Shown here: positions 1-9,100 of the stretch, piece by piece | Position numbering within the stretch: the first letter of the stretch is position 1 | How the letters are laid out: every line of letters begins with the position of its first letter | Origin: Minisyncoccota bacterium | GTDB taxonomy: Bacteria > Patescibacteriota > Minisyncoccia > Phycocordibacterales > UBA1550 | NCBI GenBank assembly: GCA_028712595.1 | Contig: JAQTPS010000005.1 | Coordinates: forward strand, 1 to 43,470 | Length of the DNA stretch: 43,470 nt | Reading direction: 5' to 3' | The notes under the pieces: generated by a model | What the model saw: only the letters and a program-made list of their open reading frames with translations | Told to the model about the DNA's origin: nothing | The model's database searches: none | Made by a program: the position numbers and the translations under genes

Positions 1-1040
1 CCCCAAATATCTTTACCGGCGCCGCCACCTCCTCCGCCGCCAGAACCAGCATTTCCTTTAAAAGCTATTGGAGAACTTCCTTCTGGGAACAATCGCCATA
101 AAATGGCACTTTGGAGATTTTGCATTGAGCCCCAGGCTGGTGAAAGTCCTGTTACGCTTCCTCCTCCCCCGCCACCGGCACCAACCCACCCTTCTGGGCT
201 ACCTGGGTCACTCGATTTTCCACCACGCCCAGCCGTTCCTGAAGCTCCCGGACCACCAACTCCAATTGAATTTGTTACTGAAAGACCACTTGTTCCCGCC
301 ACACCAGGAGCTCCTGTCGTATAACACCCATTCGGACATGTTGTGGAAGTAGTTCCCCCTGCTCCTCCACTAACACCTGCTATCCCCGCAGGCAAATAAC
401 CAGCTGGTTGCGCAGCGCCCCCCGAGTCGCCACTTGCTCCGTTCCTTGCGATTTTTCCTGAAAGAGTTAGTGTGCCTTTAACAAAGACGCGATAACCACC
501 AGGGTTAAGAGTGACCCCACTACTGATTGTTAGGTTTGTGAAAAAGGCATCACGCTGAAGCGTGTAGCTTGTAGCGCTGTCTTTTGTGAAGAGTCCCGAG
601 ACGGTTGCTTGTGTTCCGTCCAGAACGTAGGCGCCATCAACACCTGAACCATAATTACTTCCTCCACCACCGCCCCCTCCGCCACCAACCGCGTTCAAAC
701 AAACTCCTGTTCCTGTTCCTGTTGAGTTGCTACAAACATCGCCCGTAGCATAAAGACTTCCCGTTTGTGTTGAACTTGCGTTTGGTTTTAAATAAATATC
801 TGCAAGAACTGAATCTGCATTTGGATTTGCGAAAAATAGAGGATTGTTTGAATCAAGGAAGCTTGCGAACGACAAACTTCCGAGTTTTGTTTGGTCGGTA
901 CCACTCGTGTTTAATGGTGCTGAAACATTCCCCGTCGGTGCAGTTTGCGTCGGAGCTGTCCAGGCGTAGACATACGAGAGACCGAGGGTTAGAAATACGG
1001 CAAGGGTGATGATTTTGGTGGTCTGAAGAATATTTTTCAT
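1..1040 (-). CDS. Secreted glycine-rich protein, C-terminus cut by window start
   Basis: Manual reverse-strand translation from ATG at 1040 stays open to base 1: MKNILQTTKIITLAVFLTLGLSYVYAWTAPTQTAPTGNVSAPLNTSGTDQTKLGSLSF..., signal peptide then Gly-rich tracts (VGGGGGGGGGSNYG...). Absent from the ORF track, probably because it has no stop in the window. Confidence 0.85.
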   Translation of the reverse strand, partial: MKNILQTTKIITLAVFLTLGLSYVYAWTAPTQTAPTGNVSAPLNTSGTDQTKLGSLSFASFLDSNNPLFFANPNADSVLADIYLKPNASSTQTGSLYATGDVCSNSTGTGTGVCLNAVGGGGGGGGGSNYGSGVDGAYVLDGTQATVSGLFTKDSATSYTLQRDAFFTNLTISSGVTLNPGGYRVFVKGTLTLSGKIARNGASGDSGGAAQPAGYLPAGIAGVSGGAGGTTSTTCPNGCYTTGAPGVAGTSGLSVTNSIGVGGPGASGTAGRGGKSSDPGSPEGWVGAGGGGGGSVTGLSPAWGSMQNLQSAILWRLFPEGSSPIAFKGNAGSGGGGGGGAGKDIW

Positions 1041-1049
1041 GGTGTGGGT

Positions 1050-1055
1050 ATTATA
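1050..1055 (-). promoter_or_regulatory. Candidate -10 box (TATAAT) for the Gly-rich secreted gene
   Basis: Reverse strand reads cacacattTTATAATacccacaccATG; perfect TATAAT about 10 nt before the ATG; weak -35. Confidence 0.4.
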
Positions 1056-1226
1056 AAATGTGTGCTATTAAAGTTGATAATAAAACGACGAGAGAAGGGG
1101 GAAACACTATAAATATGTATTGTTTACAGCAAGCAACAGTACTCTGATAATAGGAAATTCGGGAGTTTGTAATATGTTTTTCATGTACAAACACATTATA
1201 CATAAGCACTGACTATTGGACAAATT

Positions 1227-1267
1227 AAAAAACAACCCAGCGTTGAAGTGGCGTTGGGTTGTTTTTT
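1227..1267. terminator. Bidirectional intrinsic terminator after rplE
   Basis: aaaaaacaacccagcg-ttgaagtgg-cgttgggttgtttttt: stem flanked by A and T tracts. Confidence 0.85.
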
Positions 1268-1285
1268 AATTATAAGTTTTTAAAA

Positions 1286-1837
1286 CTATTTTTCTTCCTT
1301 GAAGGGTATTCCAATCACTTCAAAAAATCTGGTTGCTTCTTTCTTGTTCTTTGCTGTGGTTACTATCGTAACTGCCATTCCAAAAATATCTTTGATGTCT
1401 TCGTCCGATGTTTCAGGGAAAATGGTCTGCTCTTTTACACCGATTGTGAGATTGCCCATTTCGTCAACACTTTTTCGTTCATATCCTCTGAAGTCGCGAG
1501 TACGAGGAGTAGCAACATTCAAGAATTTATCGAGGAAACCGAGCATACGAACACCACGGAGGGTAACGGCAACGCCGATTTTGTCGCCTTCGCGAACTTT
1601 GAAGCCTGCGATAGCTTTCTTTGCGGCGCGCAAAGAAGGTCTCTGGCCCGTGATCTTTGCTAAACGTCCCATTACGAGCTCGTTCCTATTTTTGTCTTTT
1701 GATCTGCCGGTTGTAGCCGATACAACAACTTTTACAAGACGAGGAGTCGCAAGTTTATTCTTGTAGCCAAACTCTCCCTTCATCGCCTCATAAGCGCCTG
1801 CTTGTCTTTCTTTGATTGGTTTTATTGCTGATTTCAT
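1286..1837 (-). CDS. rplE: 50S ribosomal protein L5
   Basis: ORF 183 aa with L5 motifs (TGQRPSLRAAKKAIAGFKVREGDKIGVAVTLRG...FRGYERKSVDEMGNLTIGVKEQTIFPE). Confidence 0.97.
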   Translation of the reverse strand: MKSAIKPIKERQAGAYEAMKGEFGYKNKLATPRLVKVVVSATTGRSKDKNRNELVMGRLAKITGQRPSLRAAKKAIAGFKVREGDKIGVAVTLRGVRMLGFLDKFLNVATPRTRDFRGYERKSVDEMGNLTIGVKEQTIFPETSDEDIKDIFGMAVTIVTTAKNKKEATRFFEVIGIPFKEEK

Positions 1838-1855
1838 AATATTGGAATTTAGAGA

Positions 1856-2164
1856 CTATTTGAACTCACTGCTACTCTTTTTGGAGACACGAATATTCTT
1901 GCCACCAATATTTTTGATGCTTACTCGTGTTCGACCACCTGTCTTTGGGTCTACCAGCATAACATTTGATGCATGGATTGGTTGTGGGCGACTTATAATT
2001 TCACCTGGCTTCCCTTTTGTGCGGGATTTTTGATGAATCTTTGAAATATTGATGCCTTCCACAACAACACGGTTCAAATCTGGGTGCGCAGACAAAATGA
2101 CTCCTTTCTTTCCCTTGTCTTTTCCGGCGATAACTATCACCTTGTCTCCTTTTTTGAGTTTCAT
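1856..2164 (-). CDS. rplX: 50S ribosomal protein L24
   Basis: MKLKKGDKVIVIAGKDKGKKGVILSAHPDLNRVVVEGINISKIH; start re-set from ORF-track 2212 to ATG at 2164. Confidence 0.96.
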   Translation of the reverse strand: MKLKKGDKVIVIAGKDKGKKGVILSAHPDLNRVVVEGINISKIHQKSRTKGKPGEIISRPQPIHASNVMLVDPKTGGRTRVSIKNIGGKNIRVSKKSSSEFK

Positions 2165-2184
2165 AGTAGTATTTTTTAAATAGA

Positions 2185-2556
2185 TTACACGACCTCTGGC
2201 GCGATAGAACATACAGCCTGATATCCGCGTTCTGCTATCTCGCGAGGAACTGGTCCGAACACACGACCTGCTTTCGGTTCTTGTTTGTCTTTGTCAACAA
2301 TCACAACAGCGTTGTCATCAAAACGAATGTATGAACCGTCTTTTCGGCGGAATGCGTTACGAGTACGAACAACAATAGCGGTTAATACATCCTTTTTCTT
2401 TACTGTCTTTCTTGCTTCCGCAACTTGCACCGAAAGTACAACAAGGTCGCCAATTCCTGCATAGCGCTTTTTTGCGCTTCCAAGCACTTTGAAAATACGC
2501 CCGATTTTTCCTCCGGAGTTATCTGTGATTTTAACGATTGATCTTGGTTGTATCAT
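2185..2556 (-). CDS. rplN: 50S ribosomal protein L14
   Basis: MIQPRSIVKITDNSGGKIGRIFKVLG... canonical L14. Confidence 0.97.
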   Translation of the reverse strand: MIQPRSIVKITDNSGGKIGRIFKVLGSAKKRYAGIGDLVVLSVQVAEARKTVKKKDVLTAIVVRTRNAFRRKDGSYIRFDDNAVVIVDKDKQEPKAGRVFGPVPREIAERGYQAVCSIAPEVV

Positions 2557-2566
2557 GGTAGTTTTT

Positions 2567-2821
2567 TTATTTACCCTTCTTGCCTAAAACTTTGAAGTGC
2601 TTATCTTTTGAAATTGGACGACATTCAACGATGATGACCTCATCTCCAATTTTGTAAGTTCCCTCTTCGTCGTGCGCTTTGTACTTCTTAGAGACATTCT
2701 GGTACTTGCCATACTTTGGATGTTTTACAAATTGGTTGACGCGGACAGTAACTGTCTTTGTCATCTTGTCTGAAGTGACAACTCCTTCCAATTTTCTTGC
2801 TGTTGTTTTTTTAGTTTCCAT
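2567..2821 (-). CDS. rpsQ: 30S ribosomal protein S17
   Basis: [44 protein letters not shown]17 family. Confidence 0.96.
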   Translation of the reverse strand: METKKTTARKLEGVVTSDKMTKTVTVRVNQFVKHPKYGKYQNVSKKYKAHDEEGTYKIGDEVIIVECRPISKDKHFKVLGKKGK

Positions 2822-2826
2822 AATAT

Positions 2827-3018
2827 TTATACAGTTTTGCTTTTATTCGCATTAAGTTCGGTCATGATGCGAGCAACATCACGGCGAGCAAGACGAGGAG
2901 CCTTAACATTTTTCTTTGCGCTTCCTGCGAGATCAAAACGAAAAGCGCGAAGCTCCTCTTTTTTCTCATCAAAAGCTTTCATCAATTCCTCTTTACTTTT
3001 TTTCTTAAAATCTGTCAT
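2827..3018 (-). CDS. rpmC: 50S ribosomal protein L29
   Basis: 63 aa, L29-like, position between rplP and rpsQ. Confidence 0.93.
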   Translation of the reverse strand: MTDFKKKSKEELMKAFDEKKEELRAFRFDLAGSAKKNVKAPRLARRDVARIMTELNANKSKTV

Positions 3019-3027
3019 ATAAAAGTT

Positions 3028-3459
3028 TTATTCTTTCGGAGCGCGACGAACAACTTTCGTCTTGACGGGAAGTTTTGCCCCGGCCTTCATTAGGGCCTTT
3101 ACTGCCGTTCCCTCGTCTACACCGTCAACTTCAAAAAGCACACGACCTGGGCGAACTTCAAACACGTAACCCTGCAAATCACCCTTTCCTTTCCCCATTC
3201 CCATTTGAGCTGGCTTTGATGTGTAAGGACGATCAGGGAAAATGCGAGTCCACATTTTTCCGGTTTTTCCAATGGTGCGAGAAGTAGCCTTACGAGCTGA
3301 TTCAATCTGGTTTGACCTGACGCGAGCCGGTGACATCGCCTTCAAGCCGAAAGAACCGAAGGCAAGAGAAATCCCGCGTGTTTCAGGAGCCCACTGAACC
3401 TTTTCGTTCTTGCGGCCACTTTGCCATTTTCGATATTTTACTTTCTTTGGGAATAACAT
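3028..3459 (-). CDS. rplP: 50S ribosomal protein L16
   Basis: MLFPKKVKYRKWQSGR... L16 family. Confidence 0.97.
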   Translation of the reverse strand: MLFPKKVKYRKWQSGRKNEKVQWAPETRGISLAFGSFGLKAMSPARVRSNQIESARKATSRTIGKTGKMWTRIFPDRPYTSKPAQMGMGKGKGDLQGYVFEVRPGRVLFEVDGVDEGTAVKALMKAGAKLPVKTKVVRRAPKE

Positions 3460-3484
3460 AGTAGTGTATTAAAAAATTGACAGG

Positions 3485-4180
3485 TTATGCATTTACGCCT
3501 TGAGAAGCCAACGACTTCTTTTTGCTTTCGGCAAAAATCTGACCTTTGTAAATCCATACCTTTACGCCGATGGCGCCATACGGCATATGCGCGGTCTTTT
3601 TTGCATAATCAATATCTGCGCGGAACGTCTGAAGAGGAATTCCTCCTTTGCGAATCTGTTCATAGCGCGCCATATCGGCACCGTCAAGACGACCGGAGAT
3701 AGCAATGCGCGCGCCTTTTACATCGCGGTTTGCCATTACTTTTTCAATGGTCTGTTTGAGGATTTTGCGGAACGGCAAACGTTTTTCAAGAGCCTCAACG
3801 ACCATCTCACCAACAATGTCGGCATTTGATTCCGGAGAACGAACTTCTTCGATATCAAGTTTGAAATCTTTTGGAATGTCAAGCTTGAGGCGCATTGCTT
3901 CTTTCAAAATATCGCTCTTCAGTTTTACAGAACCCTCGCCTGAGCGACCGATAACCATACCCGGACGAGCAGTCTTTACTACGATACGGAATGTCTTTGC
4001 ATTTCTTTCAATGTCAACGCCTGCAATATAATTGCCAATTAGGCGCTTCTCCAAAAACTTTCGGATCAAAACATCGCCTTTGAGAAATTTCTTGTAGTCC
4101 CCTTTTACTCCAAACCAGCGTGACTTCCAGTCGCGAATGATTCCAAGTCTATGTGAATATGGGTGTACAATGTGTGTCAT
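3485..4180 (-). CDS. rpsC: 30S ribosomal protein S3
   Basis: MTHIVHPYSHRLGIIRDWKSRWF...GRLDGADMARYEQIRKGGIPLQTFRADIDYAKKTAHMPYGAIGVKVWIYKG. Confidence 0.97.
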   Translation of the reverse strand: MTHIVHPYSHRLGIIRDWKSRWFGVKGDYKKFLKGDVLIRKFLEKRLIGNYIAGVDIERNAKTFRIVVKTARPGMVIGRSGEGSVKLKSDILKEAMRLKLDIPKDFKLDIEEVRSPESNADIVGEMVVEALEKRLPFRKILKQTIEKVMANRDVKGARIAISGRLDGADMARYEQIRKGGIPLQTFRADIDYAKKTAHMPYGAIGVKVWIYKGQIFAESKKKSLASQGVNA

Positions 4181-4181
4181 A

Positions 4182-4631
4182 TTATTTGGTTTTTGGAGCT
4201 ACCTCCTTTTTGGTTTCTTTTTTTGCTGTCTTCTTTGCAACTACCTTTACGGCCTTATCTGCCTTAGTTTTTTTGTCAGAAACTACTGCTGACTTAGGAG
4301 CTTCCGAACGCGGAATGAGCTCTATCATAACATGGCTCGTGTGCTTGTGTATCGGAGATGCTGAACCGTGAGACTTCGGGATAAAACGCTTGAGAATCAT
4401 CCCCTGGTCAACGCGAACTTCTTTTACAAAAAGTTCCTCAATTCCAATGTGGTCATTCTCTTTTGCGTTTGCAATAGCAGAAAGCAAAAGTTTTTTCATA
4501 GCTTCGGAAGCACGTTTTGGAAGTACCGAAAGCTCCACCAAGGCCCGCTCTGCGGTCTTCCCTTTCATTAGGTTCGCGACAAGACGAACTTTGCGTGGTG
4601 CTTGTCGATAGCTTTTAAGATAGGCCTTCAT
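4182..4631 (-). CDS. rplV: 50S ribosomal protein L22 with Lys/Ala-rich C-terminal extension
   Basis: MKAYLKSYRQAPRKVRLVANLMKGKTAERAL...; tail SDKKTKADKAVKVVAKKTAKKETKKEVAPKTK. Confidence 0.96.
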   Translation of the reverse strand: MKAYLKSYRQAPRKVRLVANLMKGKTAERALVELSVLPKRASEAMKKLLLSAIANAKENDHIGIEELFVKEVRVDQGMILKRFIPKSHGSASPIHKHTSHVMIELIPRSEAPKSAVVSDKKTKADKAVKVVAKKTAKKETKKEVAPKTK

Positions 4632-4642
4632 AGTTTTTAAAT

Positions 4643-4999
4643 TTATTTTTTAGGAGCGGCGGAAGCGGGAGCAATTTCTGCTTTTGCTGCAGCTGCTGCG
4701 GCAATTTCGCTTTCTTTCTTCTTCATTTCAAGCTCCTTCTGCATTCTACCTCCGTGACGTAGGAATTTCTTTGTAGGAGAAAACTCTCCGAGTCGATGAC
4801 CCACCATATCTTCGGTCACGCGGACTTCGAGGTGGGTCTTGCCATTGTACACGCCGAAAAGGAACCCTACCATTTCTGGAGAAATCTGGCTGTCCCTTGA
4901 CCATGTTTTTATCATGGGTTCAGTTTGTGTATTTTTACCGGAAATCTTCTTAAGAAGTTTCGGGTCAATAAACGGTCCTTTTTTGAGTGATCGTGTCAT
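4643..4999 (-). CDS. rpsS: 30S ribosomal protein S19 with Ala-rich C-terminal extension
   Basis: [19 protein letters not shown]...[18 protein letters not shown]; start re-set to ATG at 4999. Confidence 0.97.
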   Translation of the reverse strand: MTRSLKKGPFIDPKLLKKISGKNTQTEPMIKTWSRDSQISPEMVGFLFGVYNGKTHLEVRVTEDMVGHRLGEFSPTKKFLRHGGRMQKELEMKKKESEIAAAAAAKAEIAPASAAPKK

Positions 5000-5041
5000 A
5001 GGTATATTTAAACAAAACAAGCTCGGATGAGCTCGTTCTGC

Positions 5042-5069
5042 ATCTTATCAAACTAGAGAATAATGTCAA
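5042..5069 (-). promoter_or_regulatory. Sigma70-type promoter for the rpsS..rplE unit
   Basis: Reverse strand TTGACA-N16-TAAGAT (ttTGACATTATTCTCTAGTTTGATAAGATGC), -35 at 5064-5069, -10 at 5042-5047, about 45 nt before rpsS ATG. Confidence 0.75.
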
Positions 5070-5120
5070 ACTTTGGCTTATTTCCTGTTCGTTTTTTGCG
5101 GTTAGATCACAAACAGGCCA

Positions 5121-6092
5121 TTAGAACTGTATGACACTACTCTTGCAATCTTTAGGGCATGAGAGGTTAGTTTCACCGCCAGCTCTATTGCAGACGCCGT
5201 CACCACAAGTGGTTCCCGTAGTAGCAGGGGTGCAGGTTTGAGTAGCAATTGTACAGGATCTTATAGCAGTTCCTCCCAATGCGCATTGTCCAACTTGGAC
5301 TCCGGCAACGTTTGTTTGAGTTGCTGGAGGTGCAACACACTGACTAATCGCCTGACAAACTCCCCATCCATCCGCTGGCACATCAAGTGGGTTGCAAGGA
5401 GGTACGAAAATTACAGGGCCCAAATCAACTCCGGCGAGGCGTGGATTAAAATCAATCCAACCTATAACATCAGATGCCCATGCATATCTCGAGAATCTAT
5501 TTGCGGAAACTTTTACGCCTTTGTTTGCCCAGACCCCTACGCTGTCATCGGAGAGTTTTATCCATCCATCCCAACCGCCAGCTGCGGCGCCTGCTCCAGA
5601 ACCAGAGCATGAGGAAACCGGCGTTCCAGGAGTAACTTCGCAACCAACAAGGGCGCGCATCCAGCCAGTAACTTTTCCTGTTGACCAATCTACTTTGGCA
5701 ATAGCTCCACTTCCTCCGTTAAACGGTGCTGAAGGAGGATTTCCTGTGGCAGTGCGATCGAAACTAATCCAACCAAGGTGTTCGCTCCAAACATTTCCAG
5801 ACATATCGCCCATTCCTCCGGTTGCTTTGTTGGAAGTATCGACATTCGCGCCATACGAAGTAGCAGAACCATCACTAGTACTATTCCAGCTCATCCATCC
5901 AATATTTTCGCTCCACGTCCATCCCGAAATATTGTAAGGCGATGTGGTTGTAGTTGGGGTGCTTGGGGTAGCCGGTCCTGCGGGAGTACCAGCAGCAAAA
6001 GTCTTGAGTGAAATGGCACCAACAGAGAAAATCGCTACAACCGCAAGAACCGATATTGTTCTTTTCATAATTTTGTTTGTTAAAAATTTCAT
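5121..6092 (-). CDS. Secreted protein with repeated WSxNIGW/GWISF-type motifs and a Cys-rich C-terminal CGDGVCN..GGETNLSCPKDC motif
   Basis: Signal peptide (MKRTISVLAVVAIFSVGAISLKTFA); repeats SGWTWSENIGWMSWN, NVWSEHLGWISFD, AWASDVIGWIDFN. Confidence 0.85.
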   Translation of the reverse strand: MKFLTNKIMKRTISVLAVVAIFSVGAISLKTFAAGTPAGPATPSTPTTTTSPYNISGWTWSENIGWMSWNSTSDGSATSYGANVDTSNKATGGMGDMSGNVWSEHLGWISFDRTATGNPPSAPFNGGSGAIAKVDWSTGKVTGWMRALVGCEVTPGTPVSSCSGSGAGAAAGGWDGWIKLSDDSVGVWANKGVKVSANRFSRYAWASDVIGWIDFNPRLAGVDLGPVIFVPPCNPLDVPADGWGVCQAISQCVAPPATQTNVAGVQVGQCALGGTAIRSCTIATQTCTPATTGTTCGDGVCNRAGGETNLSCPKDCKSSVIQF

Positions 6093-6167
6093 ATGATTAT
6101 ATTGTAACTTATTTCTATACAAGTGCATAGTGAATAATTGGACGAATTGTGCCTTTGCTAATCTGGG

Positions 6168-9100
6168 CTAGAACGTTGAATAGTTTCCGTTCGCGCCCCT
6201 TGTGAAAATTCGGTAATAATATGCCTGACCATTTACCAATCCCCTGTCGATACAGGAGGTTGCAGGAGAGTTAACCACGCACGCTACGGTACTCAACCCC
6301 AAAGCATACCCGGTTCCGTATGTCGTACCGTCGACAGGAATCTCTGTAGGGGCAACTAGGGCGCGTCTTAGAACCAAGATGCTCCGCAGGTTAGGGCTAG
6401 AAGGGTTTACCCATCTCAAGAAAACTTGTTTATTGCCTGCTTGTGCCACAGCTCCAGAAACTTCTTGAAGCGATCCCGATGAACCAACAGTGAATGAAAC
6501 TGTGTTTGATGCGTATGCGCTGAAGCCAGAAGATGATAGTTGAATATTTCCTGTTATTGCGCCTTGAGGAACCTGAACGCAGATTTCTTTGTAGGTCCAC
6601 GCCGTGCCTGTTCCATTGCAATTACCTGCGCCTCCAGTCAAACTTTCAAAATCATTTTCAGTGGCTTGAGTAGTTGCAAACACAACTTTGTTGCTTGCTG
6701 TTGACCTGCTACCAGAAGCCGGGCACGTCCCATCTTGGCAGAAATGATTTCCGTTAATCTGAATCGTATCGCCAGTGCTTCCGGTCGAAGGCGAAATAGA
6801 TGTTATGCGCGGAAGAATACGGAGCGGAATAGAGTATGTATGTGTCAGAGAATTTCCTCCTGCCCCTTGGGTCATAACAACGGAGCCAGTGTAAACGTTG
6901 TCCGGAATAGCTACTGGAACTTGAACGGTGATTGCGGTGTTGCTCCACGAAACTACCGTAGCATTGTAGCCGAGAAGCTCTACCCCGCCACTCCCTTGTG
7001 CGGTACCAAAACGTGTACCATTTAATGTCAGGACGCCATCAGTGTCAGAAGCAGAGTATTCACGCGCTGTGTCCGCAAAAAGACTTGCGGCTGTTGTAGA
7101 AGTTATTTGCGGGAAAACATAGAAGTTGAGACCTGAAGTAGTTTGACTTCCTGCTGTTACCGTAAGGGCGTTACTTCCACCAAAGTTTGTTCCCCAATCA
7201 GTGTCTGAATCCCCAACAAGAGAAGTGTCCGTTGTAAATCTAATGGAGGTTGCGCTCCAAAAGACTACGTTTGAACTCGAGATTTGTTTTGTTCCAACTT
7301 TTATGTTATTCGCAGAAGTAGAACGATTACCTGCGCCGGGGTCAGTGCCAAAGTTTGTACCTGTGATTGTAATCGTTTGGAAAGATTCTGGCCCACCGAT
7401 TCGTACTCCGCAGGTCGTGCAAGATGCGGAATAATCCAACGCCCCGTCGGTTAAGTTGGAGTAAGAAGTAATTGCTGGTGGCGGACCGATGAAAGTCCAC
7501 CCACTTCCAGCAGTGGCTACGCCTTGATTGTCTATACTATGCTGACCAGCAGTCCAAGTTGAAGCTGGGGTTGCAATAGAGTGCTGAATATTTACATAAT
7601 CAACATTTATTGTTCCTCCGCCTGATTTTGTAAGAGTATGTGTTCCAGTTGTGTCACTATTTAATGTGATGAGATTACCAGCTGTTCCAGAAACTGTAAA
7701 AGTGGCAACCGTCTGTGTTGTTCCGCTTTTGAAGATTATGGAGTGTGCAGAAGTTCCGGTGTCTTTGAAATCGTTAAAGGTATTTGAACCGTAGATAGCA
7801 ATATTCCCAGTACTTGCTCCTCTTGAAAACCACACATTATTGTATGTGCCAGTTGATCCGTAGAAATTTAGACCTGTATTTGTTGTGTCTGTAAATTTAA
7901 TCGTTGAACCATTTGCCACAAACGTACAGACGGAGCTGTGGGACCAAGCTGTTCCAGCCCCCGTTAAGGTGATTAAACTATTGGTGCCAGCATTTACGGT
8001 TCCCGAGACGCTACCAATGAATGCTCCCGTTAATGTTAGGTCGCCAACGATATTTAATATTCCACCAAAGTTATACGGGTATAATCCATAAAGCGTTTTG
8101 CCATTGCTTGTAAGAGTGGACGTGCCACGCCCCCAAAAAGCATTGGCATTAGAACCCGAACTGTATGTTCCAACTCCTGTTAAGTTTATCGAACCAACGC
8201 TATAAAGTAGTCCGCCAACGGCAGATGACACCGTTACGGCTGGAGCGTTTAGCACATTGGAAAAATCAACACTAGGAACTCTGGGAATATCCATTGTTAT
8301 TGTTTTTCCCGTCGACGTAATCGAGTTTGAATCAAAAATAACTGTGTCCTGTAGTAACGGAACTGATGCTCCGCTTGATCCACCGGAGGTAGCTGACCAA
8401 GAGGATGTAGACGACCAGTTTCCTCCTGATGCAGCCACCCAATATCTAGTTACTGGGGTTGTAAATGTTATTCCGGTATTTCCAAGAGCATTTCCTATGG
8501 ATGTTCCAGACCATGTGGCAGCGCCCGCACCGGTGATGTCTTGGAAATCAACATTGGACAAGGATACTGCATTTGCAGTAATTGTTCTGGCTGTACCAAT
8601 AGTAGAAGAATAAATGAGCATACGATTCGTGATGGAATTGCCAGAAATAGTAAGGGTGCCATTAACACCAAGGGCGTCATACAAGTAGAGTCCTGAATAA
8701 GCGACAGCTGGTCCAACAATATTTAGGTTGTAGAACGAGCTTGTGCCATTGAAACCCTGGATGCGAGATGAACCGCTTATGGTAAATGTTTTTCCGTTTG
8801 GGTTGAATGTACCGGCAGTTCTTGATATTCCATTTGAGCCAACAGTGCTAGTGAAATCATCCCCAAGCTGAAATGTTCCTCCAGCGCCGGCTATTGTAAA
8901 TATGCTTGGGATTGAAACCCCGGCGGTTGTAATCAATTTTGTGCCAGAAGTAGCCTTAAAATTTAGATACCACGTAAACGTCCAGTTCATTCCAGAAACA
9001 AGCGTCAAATTCCCGTAAATGTTAAGAGCGTTGGGGCTTCCTCCCGCCAATGTTGGCTTTCCGCTACTTGGATTTGCCCATGCCATATCAGCGCAGTTCG

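Noticed and set aside
68-352. Plus-strand ORFs 68-352 and 103-324 (Pro-rich)
   Set aside because: Antisense shadow of the minus-strand Gly-rich CDS; Pro tracts are the complement of Gly codons.
5084-5117. cctgttcgt...acaaacagg hairpin downstream of the WSxNIGW gene as a terminator
   Set aside because: On the transcribed strand the stem is not followed by a U tract and the loop is long; too weak to call.
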